Positions 19,875 through 29,296 of a stretch of DNA of 64,000 nt are shown here, in pieces; positions within the stretch are counted from its first letter, which is position 1; each line of letters opens with the position of its first letter. Source of the DNA: Borreliella japonica (GTDB lineage: Bacteria > Spirochaetota > Spirochaetia > Borreliales > Borreliaceae); the NCBI RefSeq assembly GCF_900099615.1, contig NZ_FMTE01000002.1, positions 368,730 through 432,729 on the forward strand, given 5' to 3'. The position numbers and the translations under genes were made by a program. A model generated the notes under the pieces. The model was not told the DNA's origin, made no database searches, and saw only the letters and a program-made list of their open reading frames with translations.

Positions 19875-21172
19875 TTTAAATCTCTTATTTTTTCCCTCAA
19901 TTCTACTAAAATTGGAATATTTTTATATCCAATTTTACGTAAATTATTTAGTAAATAATTATAGTAAGAATTCGGAAAATTCTTTATTTTATTTGCAAAA
20001 AGAATAAACTTGACAGGATTAGTACTAACTTGTGTAATATATTTTATTTTATGAGAAATATTTAAATGATAATCTTTAATCCATAAATTTAACATTTTAT
20101 TTAGATCTGGAGTACTGGTTTTAAGCTCAAGCTGATTTTTTAACTTAAAAGCTTCTTTAAAAAGAGAATCTAAACCTATCTTTTTATGAACAGAGATTTT
20201 AAATATGGGAGCAAAACTTAAAACAGGGAAAAAAAAATTCACGCGACTCTTTAAGGTTTCAAAATAACCTTTAGATTCTCCCACAAGATCCCATTTACTA
20301 AACACAATAATAATTCCTTTCCCTTTTTTAACAACATAATGGGCAATCTTTTTATCCTGAGAAGTTAATTCCTCTTTAACATCAATCAACAAAAAAACAA
20401 TATCCACCATATCAATTACTTTTAAGGCCCTGTTAACAGAATAATATTCAACAATTTCATTTACTCTTGCTCTTCGCCTTATCCCAGCTGTATCAATAAT
20501 CTCAAAAACTTTCCCATTTCTGGTTAATTTAGTTTTAATAAAATCTCTAGTAGTACCAGGTTGATCTGAAACAATGGAAATTTCATTTCCAGATAAATAA
20601 TTAATAAGAGTGGACTTGCCTGAGTTGGGCTTACCTATAATCCCAACTCTAATATTAACTTCATCCTCAATATTAGCTTCACCAACTTCTACTTTTAAAA
20701 AATCTCTAAGCTTAGTAATGCCTCGACAATGAACTGCACTAACTAGGAAATAGCGCTTAAACCCTAAATTATGAAATTTATGAGCTAAAAATTCCTTATC
20801 TTTAGTATCTACTTTGTTTAAAACTAAAATTACCTTACTACTATATTTTCTCAGTTTTTCAATAACCTGATAATCTTCAAGTAAAATTTCATTAACATCT
20901 AAAACTAATAAAATTAAATCAACTTTTTCCAAAGAGCTTAAAACTTTTTGTACAACAATTTTACTAATCTCATCTTTTAAGATCGTAAATCCACCAGTAT
21001 CAATTAATTTAAAATTAAAAGAACCAACCTTACAAACCTCTTCAACTAAGTCTCTAGTAACACCGTAAGTACTCTCAGTGATACTTCTTTTTCTATTTAA
21101 AATTCGATTAAATAAAGCAGATTTTCCAACATTTGGTCTACCAACAATAAGAACCTTTTTATAATTAAACAA
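19871..21172 (-). CDS. der: Ribosome-assembly GTPase Der (EngA)
   Basis: Der acts in 50S subunit maturation. It has two GTPase domains in tandem: the first with GRPNVGKSALFN (about 11-22), DTGG and NKVD; the second with GKPNSGKSTLINYL (about 181-194), DTAGIRRRARV and SKWDL. A KH-like C-terminal domain ends the 433 residues. The start is TTG with a GAGGTG ribosome site nine bases upstream. It heads the run der, secreted protein, HAD, coiled-coil, pheS, pheT, all spaced by -13 to +19 bases. Confidence 0.96.
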   Translation of the reverse strand: MFNYKKVLIVGRPNVGKSALFNRILNRKRSITESTYGVTRDLVEEVCKVGSFNFKLIDTGGFTILKDEISKIVVQKVLSSLEKVDLILLVLDVNEILLEDYQVIEKLRKYSSKVILVLNKVDTKDKEFLAHKFHNLGFKRYFLVSAVHCRGITKLRDFLKVEVGEANIEDEVNIRVGIIGKPNSGKSTLINYLSGNEISIVSDQPGTTRDFIKTKLTRNGKVFEIIDTAGIRRRARVNEIVEYYSVNRALKVIDMVDIVFLLIDVKEELTSQDKKIAHYVVKKGKGIIIVFSKWDLVGESKGYFETLKSRVNFFFPVLSFAPIFKISVHKKIGLDSLFKEAFKLKNQLELKTSTPDLNKMLNLWIKDYHLNISHKIKYITQVSTNPVKFILFANKIKNFPNSYYNYLLNNLRKIGYKNIPILVELREKIRDLK

Positions 21173-21207
21173 AGCAAATACACCTCTTTATTTATTCCGA
21201 TATTTCC

Positions 21208-21215
21208 ATTATAAT
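21208..21215. promoter_or_regulatory. Shared, symmetric -10 element between der and GerMN gene
   Basis: The octamer ATTATAAT reads as TATAAT on both strands (plus 21210-21215, minus 21213-21208), in the gap between divergent der and the GerMN gene. The -35 elements are weak on both sides (TTTATT 17 bases away on plus; TTGGCA 20 bases away on minus). Confidence 0.45.
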
Positions 21216-21249
21216 ATCAAATATTAGTATTTATGCCAATTGCACATGA

Positions 21250-22005
21250 GTGTTTATATTGAAAAGAAAAAAAAGTTCAAGCTCAAACAAGTCAGACATA
21301 CTTTTAATTTTAATTGCTATTATTTTAACAATAATTAGTGCTCTATTAATAATCAAAAATTCACTCATTATGCATATTTTCAAGGAAAAAAGTTACGATA
21401 ATAGTTTATTTGAACCAAGCCAAACACAAGATAATAAGTTAATTGAAGCAGAAAAAGACAGCAACAAAAATACAAATATAAAAATGCTTAAAAATGAAAA
21501 TTTTTTAATCCAACCACCAGAAATAAAAAAACTTGAAGAAGAGCTCAAGCAAAACCAAAGAAATAATAACCTTAAAAACAAAAAATTTATTAAACTTTAT
21601 TTTATAAAAGTCACCCCAGAAGGCTATTTTTTAAGACAAACTGTAAAAAGGGCTATTTATTACGACAAAAATATTCTTGAAGAAACACTAAAATCTTTAA
21701 TCAAAGGACCAAATGAATACGAGCTAAAAAATAATTTTTTAAGTCTAATCCCTATAAAAACTAAGCTGTTAAGCTTAAGTCTAAGAGAAGGAATTGCCAA
21801 AATAAACTTATCTAAAGAGTTTTATGAAAATAGTTTCGGAATTGAAGGAATAATTAATCAAATCGCTCAAATAATCTTAACATGTCTTGAAATTAAAGGA
21901 ATTGATGGAATAATTTTAACAATAGAAAATAATCCAATAATACTTGAAGAATTAAACTTAAACTTCTCCGGAATATTAAATAGAAAAACTTTAGACAAAT
22001 ATTAA
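21250..22005 (+). CDS. Membrane-anchored GerMN-domain protein
   Basis: The 251-residue protein has an N-terminal membrane helix (about 17-38, ILLILIAIILTIISALLII) and a low-complexity, charged linker to about residue 115. A C-terminal GerMN domain follows (about 118-245), with ETLKSLIKGP, an acidic INLSKEFYE turn and a closing IEGIINQIAQIILTCLEIKG. GerMN domains occur in spore-germination and envelope proteins; the ligand is unknown. The start is GTG at 21250. A nearby ATG at 21246 is in another frame. No good ribosome site is visible. It meets tlyA tail to tail with a four-base overlap. Confidence 0.8.
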   Translation: MFILKRKKSSSSNKSDILLILIAIILTIISALLIIKNSLIMHIFKEKSYDNSLFEPSQTQDNKLIEAEKDSNKNTNIKMLKNENFLIQPPEIKKLEEELKQNQRNNNLKNKKFIKLYFIKVTPEGYFLRQTVKRAIYYDKNILEETLKSLIKGPNEYELKNNFLSLIPIKTKLLSLSLREGIAKINLSKEFYENSFGIEGIINQIAQIILTCLEIKGIDGIILTIENNPIILEELNLNFSGILNRKTLDKY

Positions 22006-22793
22006 AATTCAATATTGCTAAGCAATTGCATAGAGCTTGCAATATTTAAAACGCTTGACCTAACAACTAAAAACATAAATTCTTGATTACCTTTTTTACC
22101 TTTGGTTTTTAACTTTAATATATTTTTAACTTGTAATTTATTTTTATAGAACTTTTCAATTACACTTTGCAAAATCATCTTCAAATACTTGCCGTTCACA
22201 ACACCATTAAAATTTTTTATATTTAAACTTAAACTTTTAAACTCAAACTGAGGCTTGATCAAAACTATAATAAAATTATCAGAAAGTTTATCTATTAAAT
22301 TCACACAAATACTTATTGATGATCTAAAAGAAACATCTACAACAGCAAAATTAGGTACAATTTTGAATCCTGCAACATCAAAAATATTAGTTCTCTCTAA
22401 AACTTTAACTCTTGGATCAATTCTCAATTTATAAGAAAGTTGATTAATACCTACATCAATTGAATAAACAAAATTGGCACCGCACTGCAACAGACAATCG
22501 GTAAAACCGCCAGTAGAAGAACCAACATCAACACAAATTTTATTTTTAACTTCAATTTCAAAATCTTTAAGAGCTTCTAGAAGCTTATAACCTCCCCTTG
22601 ATACAAATACTTGACAAGCATTCTCAATCAAATCTATTTTACTTGTTTTGCTTATTAACATTTTAGGATTTTTTTCTTTATGAGAATTTACATATACATT
22701 ACCTGTTAAAATCAAAACCATTAATTCTTTTCGGGTTTTTTTTGGATACCTTTTACAAAGTATATTTAATAAATTATTTTTGAATCCTTTCAA
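22002..22793 (-). CDS. tlyA: TlyA-family rRNA methyltransferase / putative haemolysin
   Basis: The family joins an S4 RNA-binding domain to an FtsJ/RrmJ-like SAM methyltransferase. TlyA of mycobacteria 2'-O-methylates rRNA cytidines. The 263 residues have the S4 part at 1-60 (LMVLILTGNVYVN), then SRGGYKLLEAL, the SAM motif VDVGSSTGGFTDCLLQCGA, the VDVSFRS segment and VLIKPQFE. The start is TTG inside the end of the ymdB-like gene (20-base overlap). The haemolysin name is historical; a role in RNA modification is more likely. Confidence 0.85.
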   Translation of the reverse strand: MKGFKNNLLNILCKRYPKKTRKELMVLILTGNVYVNSHKEKNPKMLISKTSKIDLIENACQVFVSRGGYKLLEALKDFEIEVKNKICVDVGSSTGGFTDCLLQCGANFVYSIDVGINQLSYKLRIDPRVKVLERTNIFDVAGFKIVPNFAVVDVSFRSSISICVNLIDKLSDNFIIVLIKPQFEFKSLSLNIKNFNGVVNGKYLKMILQSVIEKFYKNKLQVKNILKLKTKGKKGNQEFMFLVVRSSVLNIASSMQLLSNIEF

Positions 22794-23562
22794 TTTTTAA
22801 AGCACGGCCTGTCTTTAGATTAGAAGTAATAATAACTCCCTGTAAAATTGTGTCATCTTCAACAACTTCAGCTCTCAAAGGGACATATTCAAGCAAGCCT
22901 TTAAGAGAAATATCAGGATTAAATCCTATTACAGAATTTAATCCACCTGTCATTCCAACATCACTAATATAAGCTGTTCCTTTTGACAATATTCTTTCAT
23001 CTTTAGTCATAACATGAGTATGAGTACCAACTACACCTGTTACAAAACCATTTAAAAAATATCCAAAACTTTCTTTTTCATAATTACTCTCAGCATGAAA
23101 ATCTACAAAAATGGTTCTAACCTTATTACCCAGCATATTAACCAATTTTTTTGTATTATCAAAAGGATTCTTAACAATAAAATTCATATTCAAAACCCCT
23201 TGAACATTAATTACAACAACCTTTTCATCTCTAATAGTTAAAAAACAATAACCATGTCCATCTAACAAATCTGAAAAATTATTAGGTCTTAAAATACACA
23301 TTTGCTTATTTAAATAGTCATTTATTTTACAATTAGAATATACATGATTGCCAGTGGTAATAACATTAACACCCGATCTAAAAAGATTATTTGCTATTTC
23401 AGGAGTTATTCCAAAACCATTTGAAGAATTTTCTCCATTAGCAATTACTAAATCTATTTTATATTTATTCTTAATACTTTTAAGATTAAAAAAAACTTTT
23501 TTTAATCCACCCTCGCCTATTATATCCCCGATTATCAAGGTTTTAATAACGCTATCTTGCAT
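22774..23562 (-). CDS. ymdB: YmdB-family metallophosphoesterase
   Basis: This is a calcineurin-like phosphoesterase of the YmdB/TIGR00282 group, known in Bacillus to hydrolyse cyclic nucleotides and to interact with RNase Y. All metal-ligand motifs are present: LIIGDIIGEGG, VIANGENSSNGFGIT, TTGNHVYSN, FVDFHAE and GTHTHVMT, with DVGMTGG after. The reading frame extends upstream to a GTG at 23583, but the ATG at 23562 fits the family N-terminus better, giving 262 residues. It overlaps the 3' end of rny, so the two are coupled. A second, degenerate copy lies at 43538-44359. Confidence 0.88.
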   Translation of the reverse strand: MQDSVIKTLIIGDIIGEGGLKKVFFNLKSIKNKYKIDLVIANGENSSNGFGITPEIANNLFRSGVNVITTGNHVYSNCKINDYLNKQMCILRPNNFSDLLDGHGYCFLTIRDEKVVVINVQGVLNMNFIVKNPFDNTKKLVNMLGNKVRTIFVDFHAESNYEKESFGYFLNGFVTGVVGTHTHVMTKDERILSKGTAYISDVGMTGGLNSVIGFNPDISLKGLLEYVPLRAEVVEDDTILQGVIITSNLKTGRALKIERIQK

Positions 23563-25084
23563 ATTCAATAACTCTGGTTTCACGAATAATTGTAACTTTA
23601 ATTTTTCCAGGATATCTCATTTCAGCTTCTATCTTCTTAGCAATGTCTCTTGCAAGTAAAATTGATTTTTCATCATTAACCAAGACATTGTCAACAATAA
23701 TTCTAACTTCACGGCCAGCTTGAATCGCATAACATTTTTGAACACCTTCAAAACTATAGGCAATGTCTTCGAGTCTTTTAAGTCTATTTATATAGTTGTT
23801 TAAACTTTCCCGCCGTGCTCCAGGACGAGACGCCGAAATGGCATCTGCTATTTGAACAACAATAGCCTCAAGACTCTCGGGTTTAACTTCATTATGATGA
23901 GCAGCAATAGCATTAACAACAATTTCGCTCTCTCCACAACTTTGAGCAAGTTCAGCACCAGTAATAGCATGTCCTTCACTATTCTCAGAAATGCTTTCCA
24001 TCCCTTTCCCAATATCATGCAAAAGACATGCTCTTTTTACCACAATAGGATCTAATTTCATTTCTTTGGCTAAAATTTCTCCTATTATAGCCGTTTCTTT
24101 AGAATGGCTTAAAACATTTTGACCATAACTACTTCTAAAATAAAGTCTTCCTAGCCCTCTAATAAGTCTCTTGTCAAGACCATGTATATTAAGATCAAAA
24201 ACTACTTTTTCACCTTCTTCTTGAATAATGCTATTTATTTCATTGGTAACATTATACACAACTTCTTCAATCCTAGCAGGATGAATTCTGCCATCTGTAA
24301 CAAGTCTTTCTAAAGTTCTCTTGGCAAGCTCCTTTCTTATTGGATCAAAGCAAGATATAACAACAGCTTCAGGAGTATCGTCAATAATAATATCGGCTCC
24401 TATTAAAGTCTCAAGAGCCCTAATATTGCGCCCTTCTTTACCTATAATCCTTCCTTTCATCTCGTCATTGGGTAATTCAACAGAAGCTACTGTAAACTCT
24501 GAACTTACCTCTGTAACAATACGCTGCATAGTAGATACTAAAATATCTTTTGCAACTTTATCTGCTAATAACTGGGCTTCTTGTTCGCTTTTATTGATAA
24601 TAACTTGAGCATCTCTTCTAGACTCATGCTCAACTTTTTCAATTACAATTTTTCTTGCATCTTCTCTTGTAAGACCAGAAATATTCTCCAATCTTTTAAC
24701 AAGATCGGTCTCTTTTTCTCTTATTGCTCTTTCTTTTTGTTCAAATTCTTTAATTTTAAAATCAACTCTAGACTGCTGTTTATCAAGAGCAGATATCCTC
24801 TTATCTAAAGTTTCTTCTCTTTGTAATAATCTTTTTTCTAGATTAACAATCTCATTTTTACGATCTCTTATATCCCTATCTTGCTGGTTTTTTTCTTTAA
24901 GCATTTGAGATTTTGCATTAGCAATAATTTGCCTTCTTTCATTTTCTATCTCTAATTGTGATTCTACCCTTACTTTTGTCAGATTTTTTTCTAAATCTAA
25001 TAAAGACAATCTACCTAAAAAAACTCTTAATAAAAATCCTAATATAAAGCCAGCAAAAATAGAAGAAAAAATAATATACATCAT
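23552..25084 (-). CDS. rny: Ribonuclease Y
   Basis: RNase Y is a membrane-bound endoribonuclease that starts mRNA decay. The 510 residues carry an N-terminal membrane helix (about 2-22), a long coiled coil (about 25-190), a KH domain (GRIIGKEGRNIRALETLIGA) and an HD domain (ACLLHDIGKGME, then AIAAHHNEV and ADAISASRPGARRESL). The start has a GGGAG site nine bases upstream. ymdB and tlyA follow with overlapping ends, repeating the rny-ymdB link of Firmicutes. Confidence 0.96.
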   Translation of the reverse strand: MMYIIFSSIFAGFILGFLLRVFLGRLSLLDLEKNLTKVRVESQLEIENERRQIIANAKSQMLKEKNQQDRDIRDRKNEIVNLEKRLLQREETLDKRISALDKQQSRVDFKIKEFEQKERAIREKETDLVKRLENISGLTREDARKIVIEKVEHESRRDAQVIINKSEQEAQLLADKVAKDILVSTMQRIVTEVSSEFTVASVELPNDEMKGRIIGKEGRNIRALETLIGADIIIDDTPEAVVISCFDPIRKELAKRTLERLVTDGRIHPARIEEVVYNVTNEINSIIQEEGEKVVFDLNIHGLDKRLIRGLGRLYFRSSYGQNVLSHSKETAIIGEILAKEMKLDPIVVKRACLLHDIGKGMESISENSEGHAITGAELAQSCGESEIVVNAIAAHHNEVKPESLEAIVVQIADAISASRPGARRESLNNYINRLKRLEDIAYSFEGVQKCYAIQAGREVRIIVDNVLVNDEKSILLARDIAKKIEAEMRYPGKIKVTIIRETRVIEYAR

Positions 25085-25101
25085 ATCATTTAACTCCCAT
25101 G

Positions 25102-25138
25102 CTGTTTAAAAGCAATTTAACTTTAATCTTTAAAACAG
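25102..25138. other. Imperfect hairpin between rplQ and rny
   Basis: Two 11-base arms (CTGTTTAAAAG and CTTTAAAACAG, one mismatch, 15-base loop) lie in the 68-base gap after the ribosomal cluster and just before rny. It has no T-run, so it may be an mRNA processing or stability structure instead of a terminator. Confidence 0.3.
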
Positions 25139-25152
25139 TGTGCTAATTATAA

Positions 25153-25524
25153 TTACTCAACTTCTAAAGGCTTTTCAACCAATTCTAGGATAGCCATTTC
25201 AGCCGCATCTCCATATCTTTTCCCTAATTTAATCATTCGAGTATACCCACCACTTCTTTGTCTGAAAACCGGAGAAATTTTAGTAAACAGCTTATTTAAA
25301 ATATACTTATCATGTATGAATTTTGATAATTCACGCCTATTATGCACAGTATCAACTTTTGCCTTTGTAATTAATCTTTCAGCAAATCTTTTAACTTCAA
25401 GCAACTTTGCCTTAGTAGAAGAAATTTTTTCATGCCTTAAAAAAGAAATCACCATATTTTTTAAAAGTGCTCTCCTATGACTATATTTCCTACTTAACCT
25501 ATTAAAACCCAATTTCGTTTTCAT
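25153..25524 (-). CDS. rplQ: 50S ribosomal protein L17
   Basis: L17 sits near the exit tunnel of the large subunit. The protein reads [20 protein letters not shown] with [28 protein letters not shown] at the C-terminus. The frame opens four codons earlier with a TTG at 25536, but that TTG is too close to the GGAGAG site; the ATG at 25524 gives 123 residues, about 15 bases from it. It is the last gene of the tuf-to-rplQ cluster, nine bases... after a short gap from rpoA. Confidence 0.95.
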   Translation of the reverse strand: MKTKLGFNRLSRKYSHRRALLKNMVISFLRHEKISSTKAKLLEVKRFAERLITKAKVDTVHNRRELSKFIHDKYILNKLFTKISPVFRQRSGGYTRMIKLGKRYGDAAEMAILELVEKPLEVE

Positions 25525-25545
25525 GAAGCAACCCAAACTCTCCTT

Positions 25546-26583
25546 TTATTCAGATATTTTAACATTCTTACTCAATACAGATAAAGCATCCTCTTTGGAC
25601 ATTCCTAAAAACAATTGGTAAGAACCAAGTTTTTCAATGATCTCTTCTAAACTTTTTTTTCCAAAATTTCTCGCTTTAGAAAGCTCTTCTGCATTTTTAC
25701 TAATAAGTTCCCCTAAAGTTCTAACATTTTCTTTGGCTAAACAATTTAAAGATCTAACTGACAAATCCAATTTCTCAATACCCATATCAAGTAAATTAGA
25801 ACTTTCTGATTTTGATTTCTCAAAAGATATATTAACATTATCTTCAAAATCTACAAGAGGAAATAAAAACTCTCTTACTATTGATGCGGCCTTTTTTATT
25901 GCATCTTTGGCAGAAATCACCCCTGTAGTCCAAATTTCCATCACAAGCTTATCATAATCTGACCTTTGCCCAACTCTAGTATCTTCTACAGAATATGATA
26001 CTTTCTCTATAGGCGAAAATATAGAATCTAAAGCAATAACATTAACTTCTTCTAAATACTTGGAATTTTGCTCAGAAGACACATAACCTCTACCATAATT
26101 AATTTGAAATTCAAGATCTAAACTCACATCATGTGATAAAGTGGCTATAACTAAATCTTTATTAAAAACCTCGACCCCATCTCTTTCAAAATGAGAAGCT
26201 TTCAAAACATTAGTATCTTTGCCGCTAACACTGAAGCTTATTGTCTTCCTTTGCTCTCCTTCTCCAAGTTTCAAATGAATATTTTTAATATTAGCAATGA
26301 CCTCAAGAGTATCTTCAGAAACTCCGGGGATCAAATCAAATTCACTTGAAACAACTTTTGACGAAGAGTCTTTATTATTAGATTGAACTCTCATAGCAGT
26401 AATCGCATACCCTTCAATAGAAGAAAGTAAAACACGTCTTAAAGTATTCCCTATAGTAACCCCAAAACCTCTTTCAAAAGGATATATTGTAAATTTACCA
26501 TAAGATCCATCATCTTGGCTTTTCAAAAATTCAATTCTCTCAGGTATAGTGAAATCTTTCAAAAATTTTTCTAAAGGCATCAT
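25546..26583 (-). CDS. rpoA: RNA polymerase alpha subunit
   Basis: Alpha dimerises to start RNA polymerase assembly and contacts upstream promoter DNA and activators. The 345 residues have the N-terminal assembly domain (GYAITAMRVQ, FERGFGVTIGNTLRRVLLSS) and the C-terminal helix-hairpin-helix domain (about 265-330: IEKLDLSVRSLNCLAKENVRTLG in part, then KNFGKKSL-like ARNFGKKSLEEI). It lies directly after rpsK; rpsD, which sits between them in many bacteria, is absent. An ATG-ATG pair leaves the start ambiguous by one codon. Confidence 0.98.
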   Translation of the reverse strand: MMPLEKFLKDFTIPERIEFLKSQDDGSYGKFTIYPFERGFGVTIGNTLRRVLLSSIEGYAITAMRVQSNNKDSSSKVVSSEFDLIPGVSEDTLEVIANIKNIHLKLGEGEQRKTISFSVSGKDTNVLKASHFERDGVEVFNKDLVIATLSHDVSLDLEFQINYGRGYVSSEQNSKYLEEVNVIALDSIFSPIEKVSYSVEDTRVGQRSDYDKLVMEIWTTGVISAKDAIKKAASIVREFLFPLVDFEDNVNISFEKSKSESSNLLDMGIEKLDLSVRSLNCLAKENVRTLGELISKNAEELSKARNFGKKSLEEIIEKLGSYQLFLGMSKEDALSVLSKNVKISE

Positions 26584-26595
26584 AACTCCTTCCAG

Positions 26596-26988
26596 CTAAA
26601 CTCGTCTGGTTTTCTTAGGTCTGCATCCATTATGAGGAATGGGGGTAATATCTGAAATTGATTTTACAGTCATCCCTGTTGAACCAATAGCTCTTATTGC
26701 AGATTCTCTGCCAATACCTGGCCCTTTTATATACACATGAACATAATTAATTCCAAAATCTCTCACTTTATTTAAAGCAGATTCTGCTGTCACTTGAGCA
26801 GCATATGGGGTCGACTTTTTAGCTCCTTTAAAACCCATCCCACCAGCACTTGCCCAAGCTAAAGCATTTCCCTTTATATCAGATACAGTAACTATGGTAT
26901 TATTAAAAGTAGCTTGTATATAAACGTTTCCTTCTCCGATATTTCTTTTAATTTTTTTTTTACTATTAGTTGATAACCTTGCGTTCAA
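26596..26988 (-). CDS. rpsK: 30S ribosomal protein S11
   Basis: S11 lies on the 30S platform. Signature segments are [17 protein letters not shown] and the C-terminal [15 protein letters not shown]. The frame opens at a TTG at 27000, but that codon lies within the ribosome site itself (GGAGGG). The TTG at 26988, about five bases after it, is the better start and gives 130 residues, the family length. TTG starts are used several times in this window. Confidence 0.96.
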   Translation of the reverse strand: MNARLSTNSKKKIKRNIGEGNVYIQATFNNTIVTVSDIKGNALAWASAGGMGFKGAKKSTPYAAQVTAESALNKVRDFGINYVHVYIKGPGIGRESAIRAIGSTGMTVKSISDITPIPHNGCRPKKTRRV

Positions 26989-27016
26989 CTTGCCCTCCAA
27001 ATCTTAAAAACTAATT

Positions 27017-27394
27017 TTATTTGCTAGCTATTTTTTTATTAGCCACAGTCTTTCTTTTCCCTTTTCTAGTTCTTGCATTTGTTTTAGTTCTCTGCCCCCT
27101 TAAAGGCAAGCCTTTTCTATGTCTAACACCCCTATAACATGCTATATCCATAAGTCTTTTAATAGACATAGCAACCTCACTTCTAAGCTTTCCCTCTACA
27201 ACATAATCACTCTCAATAACCTTCCTAAGTCGATTAACCTCATCATTATCTAAATCTTTAGCAATTTTACTTGGAGAAATACTTGACTTATTACAAACTT
27301 CCAAAGCTCTTGTTCTACCTATACCATAAATAGAAGTAAGCGCTATTTTTAATTGTTTACCACCTGGTAAATCTATTCCCGATATTCTAGCCAT
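27017..27394 (-). CDS. rpsM: 30S ribosomal protein S13
   Basis: S13 contacts the 30S head and the P-site tRNA. The 125 residues start [20 protein letters not shown], include [13 protein letters not shown] and [20 protein letters not shown], and end in a basic tail. It lies between rpmJ and rpsK in the usual alpha-operon order. Confidence 0.98.
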   Translation of the reverse strand: MARISGIDLPGGKQLKIALTSIYGIGRTRALEVCNKSSISPSKIAKDLDNDEVNRLRKVIESDYVVEGKLRSEVAMSIKRLMDIACYRGVRHRKGLPLRGQRTKTNARTRKGKRKTVANKKIASK

Positions 27395-27415
27395 CTATTT
27401 TATTCCCTCTAATTT

Positions 27416-27529
27416 TTACTTTTGCCTTTGCTTGTGCTTTAAATTATCACAAATAATTCTTAATACACCTTTTCTTTTTATAACTTTACATTTTTCACAA
27501 ATTGGCTTCACACTTGCCCTAACTTTCAT
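27416..27529 (-). CDS. rpmJ: 50S ribosomal protein L36
   Basis: This 37-residue protein begins [20 protein letters not shown]. It has the zinc-ribbon residues Cys11, Cys14, Cys27 and His32, so it is the zinc-binding form. It lies directly between secY and rpsM; adk, map and infA, often found here, are missing. Confidence 0.97.
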   Translation of the reverse strand: MKVRASVKPICEKCKVIKRKGVLRIICDNLKHKQRQK

Positions 27530-27541
27530 AGTCAAACACTC

Positions 27542-28846
27542 CTAAATTTTTTGCAAAAATGCATAATTCTTTTTACTTCTATGAGAAAATCCTTGAGTTT
27601 TCAAATAAGCATCAATATGAATTAATGTATCAAGCGCAACTCCTACCATAATAAGTAAAGAAGACCCCCCCATTATCCTAGAAACATCATGCGGGAATCT
27701 AAAAATATTTTGCACTAAAAATGGAATAATTGCAATAATTGACAAAAAAATAGATCCTGAAAATAAAGTTTTATTCATAATTTCATCTAAATATTTTTCC
27801 ATCTCGTCAGACTTTATTCCAGGAATAGCACCCCCGTTCTTGCGAATGTTATTACTTATATCTTTAGGACTTAGCTGAATCTTAGAGTAAAAATACGTAA
27901 ATCCGATTATCAAAATTACATTCAAAAAAGTATAATAAAACCCGTTAGGCCTTAAATAAGATAAAATTTGCCTAGCTATAGAAGAAGTTTCCGCAAAACC
28001 ACTTAAAATTTGTAAGGGCAAAGTAATTAAAACAGAGGCAAAAATAACAGGCAAAACGCCCGATGGATTCAACTTGATTGGCAAATATGAACTAACCGTA
28101 CTATTAGAATTTGCCCTAGCGTAATGAATAGCAATTCGCATTTGAGCTTTATATTCATATATAATTAAGATAACAACTAAAATAAATATACTTATAACAA
28201 GAATCACAAAAACAGGATTAACATTTTGGGAAGGATCTTGCATACTTTGGAATAAATTAAACAAAGCTGCTTGAAGTCTAACCACTATACCAGAAAAAAT
28301 TATCAAAGATGTTCCATTGCCCACACCTCTTTGATTAATCTGCTCTCCAAACCACAAAAGAATAAATGTTCCCGTAGTAACTGTTAAAATAGCAATAAAT
28401 ATATATCTATAAAAAGAAATAGTAACGGCACCCGGAATACTCTTAGCATAAAGACTTGTTGCATATCCTTGAACTACAGCTGCAACTATTGTTAAATACT
28501 TAGTATATTTTTTAGTCTTTTGTCTCCCACCATCACCTTCTTGCATTTTTTTCAAAGAAGGAAAAGAATAAACAAGAAGTTGAACAATAATAGATGCTGA
28601 AATGTAAGGCCCTATACTAAGCATAAATATAGAAAAATTACTAAAAGCTCCGCCTGAAAAAAAATCAAAATAATTAGCAATTGAAAAATCCGATTGTGAC
28701 TTGAAATAACTTTTAAGCGCTACAGAATCTATTCCTGGTATCGGCAAGTAAGAACCAACTCTAAAAAGGAAAAGAATAAATAAAGTAAACAAAAACTTAC
28801 TTCTCAAATCCTTAACAGTAAATAAACTTAAAAACAATTCTTTCAT
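27542..28846 (-). CDS. secY: Preprotein translocase subunit SecY
   Basis: SecY is the channel of the general secretion pathway in the inner membrane. The 434 residues contain about ten membrane helices. Recognisable parts are LFRVGSYLPIPGID near the N-terminus, LGIGPYISASI-like MLSIGPYISASIIVQLL, GVGNGTSLIIFSGIV and SGVLPVIFASVLITLP. The cytoplasmic loop before the last helices holds IRKNGGAIPGIK. It follows rplO by 12 bases in the spc gene order. Confidence 0.98.
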   Translation of the reverse strand: MKELFLSLFTVKDLRSKFLFTLFILFLFRVGSYLPIPGIDSVALKSYFKSQSDFSIANYFDFFSGGAFSNFSIFMLSIGPYISASIIVQLLVYSFPSLKKMQEGDGGRQKTKKYTKYLTIVAAVVQGYATSLYAKSIPGAVTISFYRYIFIAILTVTTGTFILLWFGEQINQRGVGNGTSLIIFSGIVVRLQAALFNLFQSMQDPSQNVNPVFVILVISIFILVVILIIYEYKAQMRIAIHYARANSNSTVSSYLPIKLNPSGVLPVIFASVLITLPLQILSGFAETSSIARQILSYLRPNGFYYTFLNVILIIGFTYFYSKIQLSPKDISNNIRKNGGAIPGIKSDEMEKYLDEIMNKTLFSGSIFLSIIAIIPFLVQNIFRFPHDVSRIMGGSSLLIMVGVALDTLIHIDAYLKTQGFSHRSKKNYAFLQKI

Positions 28847-28858
28847 TTTTATTCCACT

Positions 28859-29296
28859 TTAAACTAATTTAATAGAACAACCAATCTTTATTGCAAGGTT
28901 TTCGGCCGATTTAGAAATTTTAGAAACCTCCAAGGAAACTTTTTTTGTAAGCTCGCCATTAGACAAAATCTTAATTTTTTTATTTTTCTTTCTTATAAGT
29001 TTATTTTCAAGCAAACTATCATAGTTGACCACCTGTCCATCCTTAAATTTTTTATCTATATCTCCAAGATTAACAATTGCATATTCTAATTTATAATTAT
29101 TATTAGAGAAACCTCTCCTCGGCAATCTTCTATAAAGAGGAGTCTGCCCACCTTCAAATCCAAGTCTTGGCGAAGTATTTCTTGCTTTTTGGCCCTTTTG
29201 CCCTCTCCCAGAAGTCTTACCAAGTCCTGAACCTGGACCTCTGCCAACAATCTTACGTCGCTTATTCGCCCCCTTAGGTCTTAATAAGTTAAACAT
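28859..29296 (-). CDS. rplO: 50S ribosomal protein L15
   Basis: The 145 residues have the Gly/Arg-rich N-terminal extension typical of L15 ([20 protein letters not shown]), [19 protein letters not shown] and a C-terminal globular part ending [11 protein letters not shown]. Its start overlaps the end of rpmD by eight bases. Confidence 0.98.
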   Translation of the reverse strand: MFNLLRPKGANKRRKIVGRGPGSGLGKTSGRGQKGQKARNTSPRLGFEGGQTPLYRRLPRRGFSNNNYKLEYAIVNLGDIDKKFKDGQVVNYDSLLENKLIRKKNKKIKILSNGELTKKVSLEVSKISKSAENLAIKIGCSIKLV

